A program made the translations under genes and the position numbers. From positions 159,479,753 through 159,543,752 of the forward strand of contig NC_133123.1 in assembly GCF_033568475.1 (NCBI RefSeq): DNA of 64,000 nt. Direction: 5' to 3'. Below are positions 53,795 through 64,000 of this stretch, one piece after another. The DNA comes from Henckelia pumila (Eukaryota; Streptophyta; Magnoliopsida; Lamiales; Gesneriaceae). Below the pieces are notes generated by a model. It was given only the letters and a program-made list of their open reading frames with translations, ran no database searches and was not told the DNA's origin. The first letter of the stretch is position 1. The number at the start of each line of letters is the position of its first letter.

Positions 53795-54321
53795 TGTAAC
53801 GCCCGAAATTATTTAATTTTAATTCGAGAATATTTAATTTGGGAATATTTGGAGTTTTGATTTAAATTCTAATATTCTTAAATTATTTAGGATTGAAATT
53901 GAATGAAATGAGAAGCTGAGGACCAAATTGCAATTTTTGAATAGTTGAGGGGCTAAAGTGCAAATAGCTTGGACACTTGTGATTTTTAAACTTATTCATG
54001 TGTATTCCATCAGATGTATATCAAAAAGGTAAAGGAAGGAACCGAGTGAGAGCAAAAGAATTTCCAAGTTCAATCTTCATCTTCCAATTCACATATCTTG
54101 AGTTACGGGTATCCGTTTTCGATTCCGAAAGATGTTCTGGAATCCTTGCAACGAGACCTTTGATTTGATGTAAGTTTTCTCTTAGTTCATCATGCTTTGG
54201 GGAATTCGAAATTGACAGATATCATATTTGTGTATGGAATGGTGTGGATGAGCTTCTATCTTTTGTAATATTGAAGTTGGGTTGAGGATTGATTGTTGTA
54301 TCATGTTCTTATGATTTTTCA

Positions 54322-57201
54322 TGTAACACCCGATATTTTAAATACGTAAATCCGCATGCATAATTAGGATATTTAATTATTTAAATTTTAGATTTATGGG
54401 TTAAATAATTATGTGAATTATTTGTGCATGATTTAATTTATTTTTAAGCATTTAACCCATAATTAGTGATTTTTATGATTTATAGTATTTAATTGTTTTT
54501 GATCGCGTAGACGGGACCGTGGACGGACGAGATGACAACTTTCTATTCAAATTATTTTATGAGTCTTTTTAGAGCCCAAAAATATTATTTTGAGTTTTAT
54601 TTCCTCAAAATTCTTAGTATTTAATTTTATATAATTTTAGGAGTCCATTTTTATTCAAATTTAGCCATTTTAATGACTTTTAATTATTTTTAAAATTCCC
54701 TTAATTTGTAATTTCGGGATTTTTATATTTTTAAATTGAGTTATCAGATTTTAACTTTAATTTGAAAGATGAAGTTGTATATTTTTATATTTAAAACTTT
54801 TTTTCTATATTTAATTAACCTATATTTTAATTAAAACAAAAACCAAACCTAATCTACCCAAACCCCACGTTAATTTCCCATCAGCCGCCTCCCTCCCTAC
54901 TATCCACTCTCCTCCATCACCCTCTTCATCGTTTCCAGCAGCCTCCAAGGCTCCATAGCCGAGTTTGTTCGAAACTTCGAGTTGTTCGTCGTCCCGTCGT
55001 CCCGAAAACATCCTACGTCCGTCGATCTATCGATTTCTTCGGTGCAAGGCATGTGTAATTCTTTCTCAACACCATATAAGCTATTTAATGCACTGATGTC
55101 AGATATTTTTGATGTAACTCACGTTGGTTTTGTTTAGTTCTTGGTTAGAACATGGTAAACTCATGATTTTTGCCTTGTTTCATGCATAATCACACGTTTT
55201 ATGTCATGGGATTGGATCGGTCTGCTGGTTCAAGAGCCAAGGAGTGTGTGGGGGTCCTAGGAGTCGAGCCATGACCATGGTCAAGGCTGGAGCAGGGCTG
55301 GAAACCGAACTGCATCAGTTCTGGGGCCATGGGTTCGTAGGTTAGGGTTTCGGGGAAGGGAGCTTTGTTCTCCTTCCTCAGACCACGGCTTAGGGTAAGG
55401 TTGGTTGGGTTAGAACCCCCTTGATGTTTTCTAAGTTTTTGGAAGAGGTTTCATGGTCTTTAGTGGTCGGAGCATCGAGAACGAAGGGAAGTTCCGCAGC
55501 TGCTCGCGTCTGTGTGCTAGCTGCAGATGGGCTGGGTTGCAGAGCTTCGTTCTCACTCCATAGTCGATGGATTGGGCTGATTCTTGGCTTGATGGAAAGG
55601 TCTGGATGTGGGCTAGGTCCTAGGGGTGGCCCTCCGGCCGGTGGGTGGCCGGAGCGGGATGGTCGCTGGGCTTTCTTGCTGCTGCCCGCAGCAGAAGCGA
55701 GCAGGGCAAGGGGGGGGGGGTACGGGTTTGGGGCTGGGGTGGTCTGGGCCGGGTCTGAGGGGCTTGGGTCGGGTCAGTAGGTTAGGGGGTCGGGTTAAGT
55801 TGGTCCGGGTCCGGGTTTGGTGGGCCGGGCTCGAGTCTTTTTATTTTTAAAGTATTTTATGAATTAATTGGTTTTTGGGCCAATTAATTAGAAATAAAAT
55901 TATTTGGACTCCCAAATAATTTTATTTGGGCTTTTAAAATTTTAATTAAGTTAGTCCATTAATTTTATGGGCTTTTGAGCCATAAAATTTATTGGGCCAG
56001 TCTTTGGGCTTGTGGGCCCATTGGGCCAGAATGGGTTGTTAATGGGCTTGAATTATTTAATTGGGCTTAGAATAATTTTATTGGGCTTAAGTATGTTAAT
56101 GGGTCAGTCTCTGTGTTAATGGGCCAGATTTAAGTAAATGGGCTTGAGAGTTTAGGGCCAGCAGTCCAGTACAATCCATGAGAAATTTGCATGTGTCCTG
56201 ATTATATATTTAATTATTTTTATGCATTGAAGTTATTTTAATATTTATATGTTAGTAAGAAATTAAATTAAATATATATGAAGGACACACATTTTATTTA
56301 AGTACATGCATTCATGAAATAATTTTATGCATAATTAAACGTTTAAGGTTGAGCAATAATAAAATATTTTATGTTGAAAGTTGAAGTAGTGTGACAATTT
56401 AAGGGGGATTCATCCCCATATGTGAACTATTGAAGGGCAGTTTACTGCCAATTTAAGAGGTGATTCGTCACCGCCACATACGTTGGTTTTCACGCTGATC
56501 AGTATTTAATGTATGATTTAAGGTTACACTACGGATACAACCATGCGATGTTAGAAATTTAACTGCTCAACAATATTTATGTATTATGTTATTTAAGTTA
56601 ATTTAAGTTATGTTTATGTCATGATATTTTTAAGCATGCTCATTCATGTATATGTTATGTATTAGTATCAAAGTGATTTAAATTATTTTAAACCCTTTGT
56701 TATGTTAGCATGTTGGGCCTCTAGGCTCACTACACTTATATGGTGCAGGTGAGTACGTAGAGGAGGATGTAGCTCCTACCGGCGGCGAGAACATATGAGC
56801 GGACATGCAGTGACCCCGTGATCATGGTAGATGTCTGAGTCACATGGCATGTTTTTGATTATGTCAGCACGTTACACATTTTATATTATTTTTCAGTGGT
56901 TGTGGTTTTGAATATTTCATTTGAATATTTTCAGTGCATGCAAACCTTGATCATTTTACTTATGCAGTATTTTTAATTAAATGTTTGACTCAGATATTTA
57001 TTTTATTTAAAGGATGCAATTTTTGTTTAAGTTATTTATTTTAGTCATTTATTTAAGTTATTTATTTATTTATTTATTTTAAATCTTTTTATTTTGTGTG
57101 TATATGTATGGGCATATATGTACATATTTTATTTAATAAGTATAAAAAAAAAAAAAATTTCCGCATATTTATTTATTAATTATAGAGTTAGGGTCGTTTC
57201 A
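54322..57201 (+). repeat. Nested solo LTR (2.88 kb), gypsy type
   Basis: It begins TGTAACACCCGATA and ends GGGTCGTTTCA, flanked by TTTCA (54317-54321) and TTCCA (57202-57206), a 4-of-5 target duplication. No internal gag-pol domain is present. A short motif near 56750-56800 (GTGAGTACGTAGAGGAGG) recalls chromovirus LTRs. The GC-rich block 55400-55850 gives incidental ORFs only. Confidence 0.6.
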
Positions 57202-58593
57202 TTCCAGCTATGATTCGACTTTTATACCTGCTGATATGTTGGGTTTGAGTTGATATACAGCTGATATGAATGTTAGATTGGTTATAGATGTGTTCGGAAT
57301 CGCCGAGTTATACCGATATGCCGTCGAACTTATGATTTGAAGTGATTTGCTATTGTTCTTGGACTATGAAGTTGCTGAATTTTTAGCTGATGATTCCTTG
57401 CTTGTTATGCTGTGATTTCAGTGCATAAACAGGGCATTTCAACTCCATAATCTTGACTTTGAAACCGAAAGAAGAAAGCACAAGGTTGGTAGCGTTTTGC
57501 TTTGACGTTTGGGTTGAAACTTGAGCAGATTTTGAGATAGGTTTGGTGGTTAACTTGTACAGATTTGGACAAGCTAAAAGACATCCTAAACATCACATTT
57601 GAAAGGTAAAAGTGGACTACTATTTGATTGGGATTACAACTCGAGATGGTTTGTATCGAGTTCTCATAAATCACATACTTGTTTGCTTAATTGCTCTTAT
57701 GTGCTTTCCTTTGAGTTGTTGAATAAGTCTTGATGTTAATGAATGTGATTTGAATGATATATATTGCATTCATCTTGTAAGACTTGTTCTTTGATTTCGA
57801 AATGAACGAAAACGTTCGAATAGACGATTTGAGGGATTGTATATGTATGGCCTGGGTGGTTGTTTAGCCTAGCGTCTGATTTACATATATAATGGCTTCA
57901 AAGTCTAGAGAAGTGAGATAAGTAGCCCCACCTCGATCGGGAGAGTCGGTGGATTAGTTATGATATCTACTTCTCAGGATCCCAACCGACGAATGAAGAG
58001 ATGAACCTTGTTTTAAAACATGCATTGAAGTTATGTTCTTTATATCATGATCTTGATATATGTTTGTATGCATGTTTAGTTGCTTTTACTGGGAAATCTA
58101 TTTCTCACCGGAGTTATCCGGCTATTGTTTTGTTGTATGTGTCATTGCAATAGGAGGGAGTGGAACCGGGCAAAAGCAAACGTGAAGAACAAGAGATAAG
58201 AAGATAGCGTGATGATCCGAGTCTAGATGGTTGTGTGAGCTGTCATGATATTGTTGAGTCATGAGCATGTTAGAGCTACTTGTTCCAAGACTTCTTGATG
58301 AATAAGTTGTGGTCTTGTGATGAATATAGGATTTGAAATGATATGTAAATCCTTGAGACATTATAATGTAGTTTGATCTTGAATGTATAATATTGCTCCT
58401 TGTATGTTTATGAGCTTTTATTGTTATGATTTTAAAGTCTTGTGATGATCTCTTCCCATCAATTATATCATGTTAGAATGCATGTTAGATGTGGCTATGG
58501 AATAAATCATGCATGACCTGAAGCTAGATGAAAATACTTGAATGATCTTAGTTTGACAGCAAAATGCAGTTTCTGTTCTGCTTCTGAACCTGT

Positions 58594-58777
58594 GCTCGCT
58601 CGATCGGGCAATTTTTACCGATCGAGCGAGGCTGTTAAATCAGGAACAGAACACTTGAAGGAAGTGGCTCGCTCGATCGGTCATTTGTTGCAGATCGAGC
58701 GAGGCCACCACTCGCTGCATCCGAGAGTTTGAGCATTGTGCTCGCTCGATCGGTAGATTTTTACCGATCGAGCGAGG
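58594..58777. repeat. Three stem-loops at 73-bp spacing
   Basis: Each is GCTCGCTCGATCGG, a short loop, then (CC)GATCGAGCGAGG, starting at 58594, 58667 and 58740. They are separated by unrelated-looking spacer and lie near the 3' end of the LTR. Confidence 0.85.
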
Positions 58778-58883
58778 TGCTCCCATTTAAATTTTTTTTT
58801 TTTTTTGTTTAGATATTGATTATTGTCTATTCTTTTTGATGATTTGATTATTGAGAGATTAGAACTCGGGTCGTCACAACAGG

Positions 58884-58895
58884 TGGTATCAGAGC
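58884..58895 (+). other. Gypsy primer-binding site (tRNA-iMet)
   Basis: TGGTATCAGAGC, 5 bp after the LTR end. Confidence 0.92.
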
Positions 58896-59316
58896 AAGAA
58901 AATTCTGGACTTAGATAGACTGTGAGTGGGGTAGATCGAGTCTTCTGCCTTACTTATTTATGGATTCATGCTATGATTTAATTACATGATTGAATTACAT
59001 GTTGTAAATGCTAGCATGATTTACTTTCAAGTATGTATTACAAGATGTTGTATTTATTTTATTTGAAAGTATGATTTACGATGATTAAGATGCATGCTTA
59101 GTGGAATATCTGAACCGATAGAGGCATGTATTCTGATGATTTATGACATGCTACCTGATTCTCTGAATTGATTGGAAGCATGTTTTATCTGAAGAATGTG
59201 ATTATTTATTTATTTAAGATTGAATCAGAACCGAGTCTTGATCAGAGGTAAGATGATCAGAGGAGGACTGAGATAGAATTGATGATTTGGTATTCTAACC
59301 ATTTTGATAATCAGAT

Positions 59317-60348
59317 ATGTCTCGAAGACCAGGACGACCTCCTCTTAGACCACGGGCTCCTACTCCGATGCCATAACAGACAGTTCCTATACATCTGCCA
59401 GAACAGACAGTGGTAACACCGATTGTGCCTCAAGCTACAGTCCCGAGTAACGAACAGGGAAGTACTTCAAGAGACATGACCGATATGACTGCGACTCCAA
59501 TGAAAACACTACTGAAAAGATTTCAATCCTACAAGCCGCCAACCCTGAAAGGTACCGAGAATGCAGTTGAATGTGAAGGATGGCTTGATGATATGGAGAT
59601 GTTATTTGATTCACTTGATTACGGTGATGAGCGGAGAGTCAGACTTATTGGTCATCAGTTGCATGAAGTTGCAAAAAGCTGGTGGTTGACAACAAAGAAA
59701 TCTCTGGAGCGTAGAGGAACTGTTCTGACCTGGAATGTCTTCAAAACTGAGTTTTACCAACGCTTCTTTCCAGTGTCTTATCGTAAAGACAAGGGTGCCG
59801 AATTTGCTAATCTGAAGCAGGGAAACTTGAATATTGAAGACTATGTTGCTAAATTCTCTACATTGCTACGTTTTGCTCCACACGTTGCTGATAGTGACGA
59901 GGCTATGGCTGATCAGTTCATTAATGGACTGAATCCTGATGTTTTTACATTGGTAAACACAAGGCGACCGAATAATTTTGCTGATGCCTTGAACAGTGCC
60001 AAAGGAGCGGAAGCTGGCTTGATACAGCAGCGAGGAGCTTCGTATGTTGCTCAGCCTCCGAGACAGTCACAACCTTCAGCTCCAACTCTGCAACAGTCTC
60101 CTCGATTTGAAAGTGGTGGCAGCAGCAGTGGTAAGAAAGGATATTTGCAAGCTCGAGAAAAACAGTTTAAGAAGTCTGGGAGTAGTTCTTCGAGTTCCAG
60201 TGGCACGAAACCGAAGTCGGGAGTGTTTTGTAACAATTGTGGTGGAGGACATCCAACCGATCAGTGTCGAGGGATATCTGGGAGGTCCCATATATGCCAT
60301 CAGACTGGTCATTTTGCGAGGGTGTGTCCTCAGAGAGGTTCTGGATAG
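59317..60348 (+). pseudogene. Gypsy gag (right-edge element)
   Basis: The native start is probably 59317 (MSRRPGRPPLRPRAPTPMP), closed by a TAA at 59374-59376, probably from CAA. The frame is open from 59410 to 60348 with Retrotrans_gag (AKSWWLTTKK, EFYQRFFPV, NIEDYVAKFSTLL) and two Cys/His-rich sites. In the final knuckle the first Cys has become Ser (SHICHQTGHFARVC). It ends in an in-frame TAG before the protease part. Confidence 0.85.
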
Positions 60349-61121
60349 TCAAGAGGTGGAGAGTCATCACGATCAGTGGCTCAACCTGGAAGGCAAGCCT
60401 CTTCTGTTCATTCCTTCCAACCCGCACATCCACAGCAACAGACTCGACCAGGAGGAAGTCAGACAAGCAGTCAGCCCCAGAGACAGCAGGCTCATGTCTT
60501 TGCATTGACAGAAGAACAGGCACAGGGAGCACCAGATGACGTGATTGCAGGTAACTGTTCTCTTTATGGTTATCCTGCATATGTATTGATTGATACAGGT
60601 GCATCCCATACCTTTATCTCTGCACGATTTGCTTCATTGCATGCTTTGCCTGTCGAAACATTACCTGTTGTAGTATCTGTTTCTTCTCCTTTGGGGAAAG
60701 GTCTTATATCGATTCAAACAGTTAAGAATTGTGTACTATAGTATGATGATAATGAGATTGAGATAGATTTTTTTGTACTTGGTATGTCTGATTTTGACTG
60801 TATTATTGGGATTGATATGCTGAATAAGTATAGAGCTACCGTAGACTGTTTCCAAAAGGTAGTGAGATTCAGACCCGAGATGGCTGGAGAATGGAAATTC
60901 TATGGTAAGGGTTCACGTGCTAAGATTCCTCTTATTTCTGTATTAGCTATGACCCGACTTTTGCAGAAAGGAGTGGAGGGATTTCTTGTATATGCAGTTG
61001 ATGTTTTGAAAACTAGCCCGAACCTGGCTGATTTGCCAGTGGTTAGTGAATTTGCGGACGTTTTTCCTGATGAGATTCCAGGATTACCTCCGTATCGTGA
61101 GATTATTTCAACATCGAACTG
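60349..61121 (+). pseudogene. Gypsy protease region
   Basis: The frame continues from gag through a Gln-rich linker to the protease [12 protein letters not shown] (about 60586-60621). A TAG at about 60739 interrupts it, and MSDFDCIIGIDMLNKYRATV follows. A frameshift near 61100 (after PGLPPYREI) separates it from RT. Confidence 0.85.
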
Positions 61122-62486
61122 ATGCCAGGAACTGCACCGATTTCGAAAGCACCTTATCGAATGGCACCAGTTGAACTGAAAGAGTTGAAAGAACAGTTAG
61201 AAGATTTACTGGCCAAGGGATACATTCGACCAAGTGTTTCTCCTTGGGGAGCTCCAGTACTATTTGTTAGAAAGAAAGACGGTTCAATGAGATTGTGCAT
61301 CGACTACCGGCAACTGAACAAGGCAACGGTAAAGAACAAATATCCTTTGCCTCGTATTGATGATTTATTTGACCAGTTGCAAGGTTTTTCAGTGTATTCC
61401 AAGATCGATCTGAGATCTGGATACCATCAGCTGAGAGTTAGGGATTCTGATATTCCTAAGACTGCGTTTAGAACCAGGTATGGCCGTTATGAGTTTATAG
61501 TTATGCCGTTTGGTTTGACAAATGCTCCGGCTGTATTCATGGCTTTGATGAACCGTGTGTTTCAGAAATATCTTGATGACTTCGTGATTATTTTTATTAA
61601 TGATATTCTGATATATTCGAAGAATTTGATTGATCATTCTGAACATCTGAGAACAGTATTCAAGACTTTAAGAGCCGAGAAACTGTATGCTAAACTGTCG
61701 AAATGTGAGTTTTGGCTGAAATAGGTTGTCTTTCTTGGACATATCATATCTGGAAATGGTATTTCTGTTGATCCAAGCAAATTCGAGGCAGTGATCAGTT
61801 GGTCGAGACCAACATCTGTTCCTAAGATTCGTAGTTTCATGGGTTTGGCTGGGTATTATCGTCGATTTATTAAAGATTTTTCTAGTATTGCAAAGCCGAT
61901 TACTCAGTTAACTTAGAAGAATACTCCATTTGTCTGGTCTGATGCTTGTGAATCAAGTTTTCTGGAGTTGAAGAAACGACTGACCAGTGCACCAGTCTTG
62001 ACGATCCCTTCAGGTACTGGTGGTTTCACTATTTATTGTGATGCATCTCATCGAGGTTTAGGTTGTGTTTTAATGCAGCGAGGGCATGTAATTGCTTATG
62101 CCTCAAGACAGTTGAAGTCTCACGAGACCAGATATCCGATTCATGATCTTGAATTGGCCGCTATTGTATTTTCTTTGAAGATTTGGCGACATTATCTGTA
62201 CGGGGAACAGTTTGAGATTTATTCTGATCACAAGAGTCTGAAATATCTGTTTTCACAGTCAGAATTGAATATGAGACAGCAACGATGGCTTGATTTGCTG
62301 AAAGATTTTGATTGTGAAATTAATTACTATCCGGGGAAATCGAATGCAGCAGCTGATGCATTGATTCGAAAGGTATGTTCCTTATCCTTATCGACGATTG
62401 GTGTATCGAATTTGATTGAAAGCTGTTGTCTATCTGGATTAGTATTTGATACGAATTATCAGCCTCTGCGACTTTATCAAATTTAA
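61122..62486 (+). pseudogene. Gypsy reverse transcriptase and RNase H
   Basis: RT from 61122 ([39 protein letters not shown]). The catalytic box reads FINDIL instead of FIDDIL, which should abolish polymerase activity. TAG stops follow at 61722-61724 and about 61915. RNase H ([37 protein letters not shown]) is readable to 62486, where another stop lies. Confidence 0.9.
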
Positions 62487-63919
62487 GTTGAACCAGTATT
62501 GTTGTTGCGAATTAGAGATGCTCAGAAAAATGATCAGAATGTGCAGAACTCGATTGAGAAAGTCCGATCAGGGCATGTATCTGAAAACCGAGTTCGAGAT
62601 GATCTTATTTACGTTCACAATCGCCTGGTAGTGCCTGATATTTCTGATGTACATCAACTACTGAAAGAGGCGCATTGTAGTCGTTACAGTATTCATCCTG
62701 GTGGTAGGAATATGTACAATGATCTGAAGACTCATTATTGGTGGAAACAGATGAAGTCAGATATCACCGATTTTGTGTCTTGATGTCTTAATTGCCAGCA
62801 GGTGAAGGCTGAAAGGAAGAGACCGCCTGGTTTATTACAGAGTTTATCCGTGCTTGAATGGAAATGGGATCATATTTCTATGGATTTCGTGACAAGATTA
62901 CCTCGATCTTCTAGAGGCTGTGATGCTATCTGGGTGATTATTGACAGATTGATGAAATCAGCGTGTTTCATTCCTTATCGCATGACATATAGACACGACC
63001 AGATGGCAGAGATTTATGTTCAAGAAGTTGTTAGATTGCACGGAGTGCCGAAATCCATCGTATCAGATCGTGATCCTCGATTTACATCACATTTTTGGCA
63101 CAGCTTACAGAGTGCTTTGGGTACTCAGTTACACTTGAGTACAGCCTATCATCCACAGACTGACGGACAGTCTGAGCGTACTATTCAGACTTTGGAGGAC
63201 ATGTTGAGAGCTGTAGTGCTTGATTTTGGCACTAGTTGGCAAGAATCACTACCTCTTTGTGAATTCTCGTACAAAACAGCTATCAATCGAGTATTGGAAT
63301 GGCTCCTTTTGAAGCTTTATACGGAAGAAAGTGTCGATCTCCTCTGTACTGGGATGATATCTCTGAAGTACCTGACACTGGCCCTGATATGATACGTGAT
63401 ATGAATGAACAGGTGAAGCTTATTCAGAGAAGAATGAAGACAGCTCAAGATAGACAAGCAAAGTATGCCAATGTTCGACGTCGACCTTTGTCGTTTGAAC
63501 AGGGGGATATGGTGTTTCTGAAGATTTCTCCATTCAGAGGCACTTTCAGATTTGGCAAGCGAGGGAAATTGTCTCCACGATATATCGGTCCTTATGAAAT
63601 TCTGGAGAAAATAGGCAATCTCGCCTATCGATTAGCTCTTCCTCCATCTTTATCTGGAATACATGATGTCTTTTTTGTATCGATGCTTCGAAAATATCTG
63701 GCTGATGAATCTCATGTGCTTCAATCTGATGAGGCTGAACTCAACGAGACTTTGAGTTATTTTGAAAAGCCAATTCAGATTCTTGATCGAAAAGAGAAGC
63801 AACTACGAACGAAGACTATTCCACTTGTGAAAGTTCAGTGGAGTCGTCATGGTATTGAAGAAGCAACTTGGGAGACTGAATCAGATATGATGCAACGATT
63901 TCCAGAGATGTTTCATTGA
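62487..63919 (+). pseudogene. Gypsy integrase and chromodomain
   Basis: The zinc-binding region (SIHPGGRNMYNDLKTHYWW) and CLNCQQVKAE are split by a TGA at 62781-62783. The DDE core ([42 protein letters not shown]) follows. A frameshift near 63280-63300 then precedes the GPY/F segment (RYIGPYEILEKIGNLAYRLA) and the chromodomain-like VKVQWSRHGIEEATWE ending at 63919. Confidence 0.9.
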
Positions 63920-64000
63920 TGTGAGTCTCCTTTAGTTTTCTGTTATCTGATATCTGTTATATAATCTGTGGATACTACTTGAGATTTCGAGGACGAAATC

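Larger units (their letters stand above)
53795..58878 (+). repeat. Gypsy 5' LTR, interrupted by a nested solo LTR
   Basis: It begins TGTAACGCCCGAAATT and ends GGGTCGTCACA. Subtracting the nested 2,880 bp leaves about 2.2 kb. It contains three 73-bp-spaced stem-loops (58594-58777) near its end. Confidence 0.75.
53795..64000 (+). mobile_element. Decayed Ty3/gypsy chromovirus, runs off right edge
   Basis: 5' LTR (53795-58878, with a nested solo LTR), PBS at 58884, gag, protease, RT, RNase H, integrase and chromodomain. The window ends in the pre-PPT motif TTCGAGGACGAAATC. Many in-frame stops and two or more frameshifts make it clearly older than the gypsy at 35646. The left flanking 5 bp are TATTC (53790-53794). 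Confidence 0.9.

Noticed and set aside
55421..55850. Protein-coding genes in the GC-rich block
   Set aside because: The ORFs are low-complexity Gly/Arg/Trp-rich, lie inside a solo LTR and have no domain.
58594..58777. CRISPR-like array from evenly spaced repeats
   Set aside because: Only three hairpins, inside a plant LTR. No cas genes, and the host is eukaryotic.

Overview
This window is plant nuclear DNA, most likely from an asterid eudicot and possibly Lamiales. The evidence is a tandem cluster of R1-type CC-NBS-LRR (late-blight-R1-like) genes with small 3' exons, embedded in dense Ty1/copia and Ty3/gypsy retrotransposons, hAT and Mutator-like DNA elements, a SINE, and two degenerate endogenous caulimovirid (plant pararetrovirus) copies. 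No prokaryotic or organellar signature was seen. The species assignment is an inference.

Layout. 1-5494: 5' part of a minus-strand copia element (pol runs off the left edge, then gag, leader, PBS and a 1.9-kb LTR), apparently nested in a pol-deleted gypsy element (5500-8517). 8518-9495: 3' relic of an NLR cut by that gypsy. 9641-12300: a non-autonomous hAT element, a hAT transposase scrap and AT-rich spacer. 12385-32268: the NLR cluster. It holds a 5' NLR relic; NLR1, whose 3' end is cut by a very young copia element (15407-20395) with exact target duplications; a SINE and MITEs; NLR2, apparently intact; a 3' NLR relic; a 3 x 432-bp tandem array inside a Mutator-like element; a perfect GC-rich hairpin; a hAT MITE; and NLR3, broken by a frameshift. 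32614-33476: a hAT element with a Mutator MITE nested in it.

33595-48593 is the most unusual segment. A nearly complete, circularly permuted caulimovirid genome (protease/RT/RNase H, putative transactivator, intergenic promoter region, tRNA-Met primer site, small ORFs, movement protein, coiled-coil protein, coat protein) lies between diverged inverted repeats of Mutator-like type, bounded by a 9-bp near-perfect target-site duplication (ATAAATTAA / ATAAATTGA). Its movement protein gene is split by a young 7.3-kb gypsy chromovirus (35646-42925, TSD TTGCT). 49347-53794 is a second, inverted copy that begins at the same permuted end, lacks the transactivator gene and promoter, and is cut in its coat protein gene by a further, decayed gypsy chromovirus (53795 to beyond the right edge). 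That gypsy's LTR holds a nested solo LTR.

Functionally, the host genes here are the NLRs: cytoplasmic immune receptors whose CC, NB-ARC and LRR domains detect pathogen effectors. NLR2 looks competent. NLR1 would make a receptor lacking its last ~70 residues. NLR3 is probably a pseudogene. All retroelement and viral genes show at least one lesion, so none of the copies looks autonomous as read. The two head-to-head viral copies could produce double-stranded RNA if transcribed; that is an inference.
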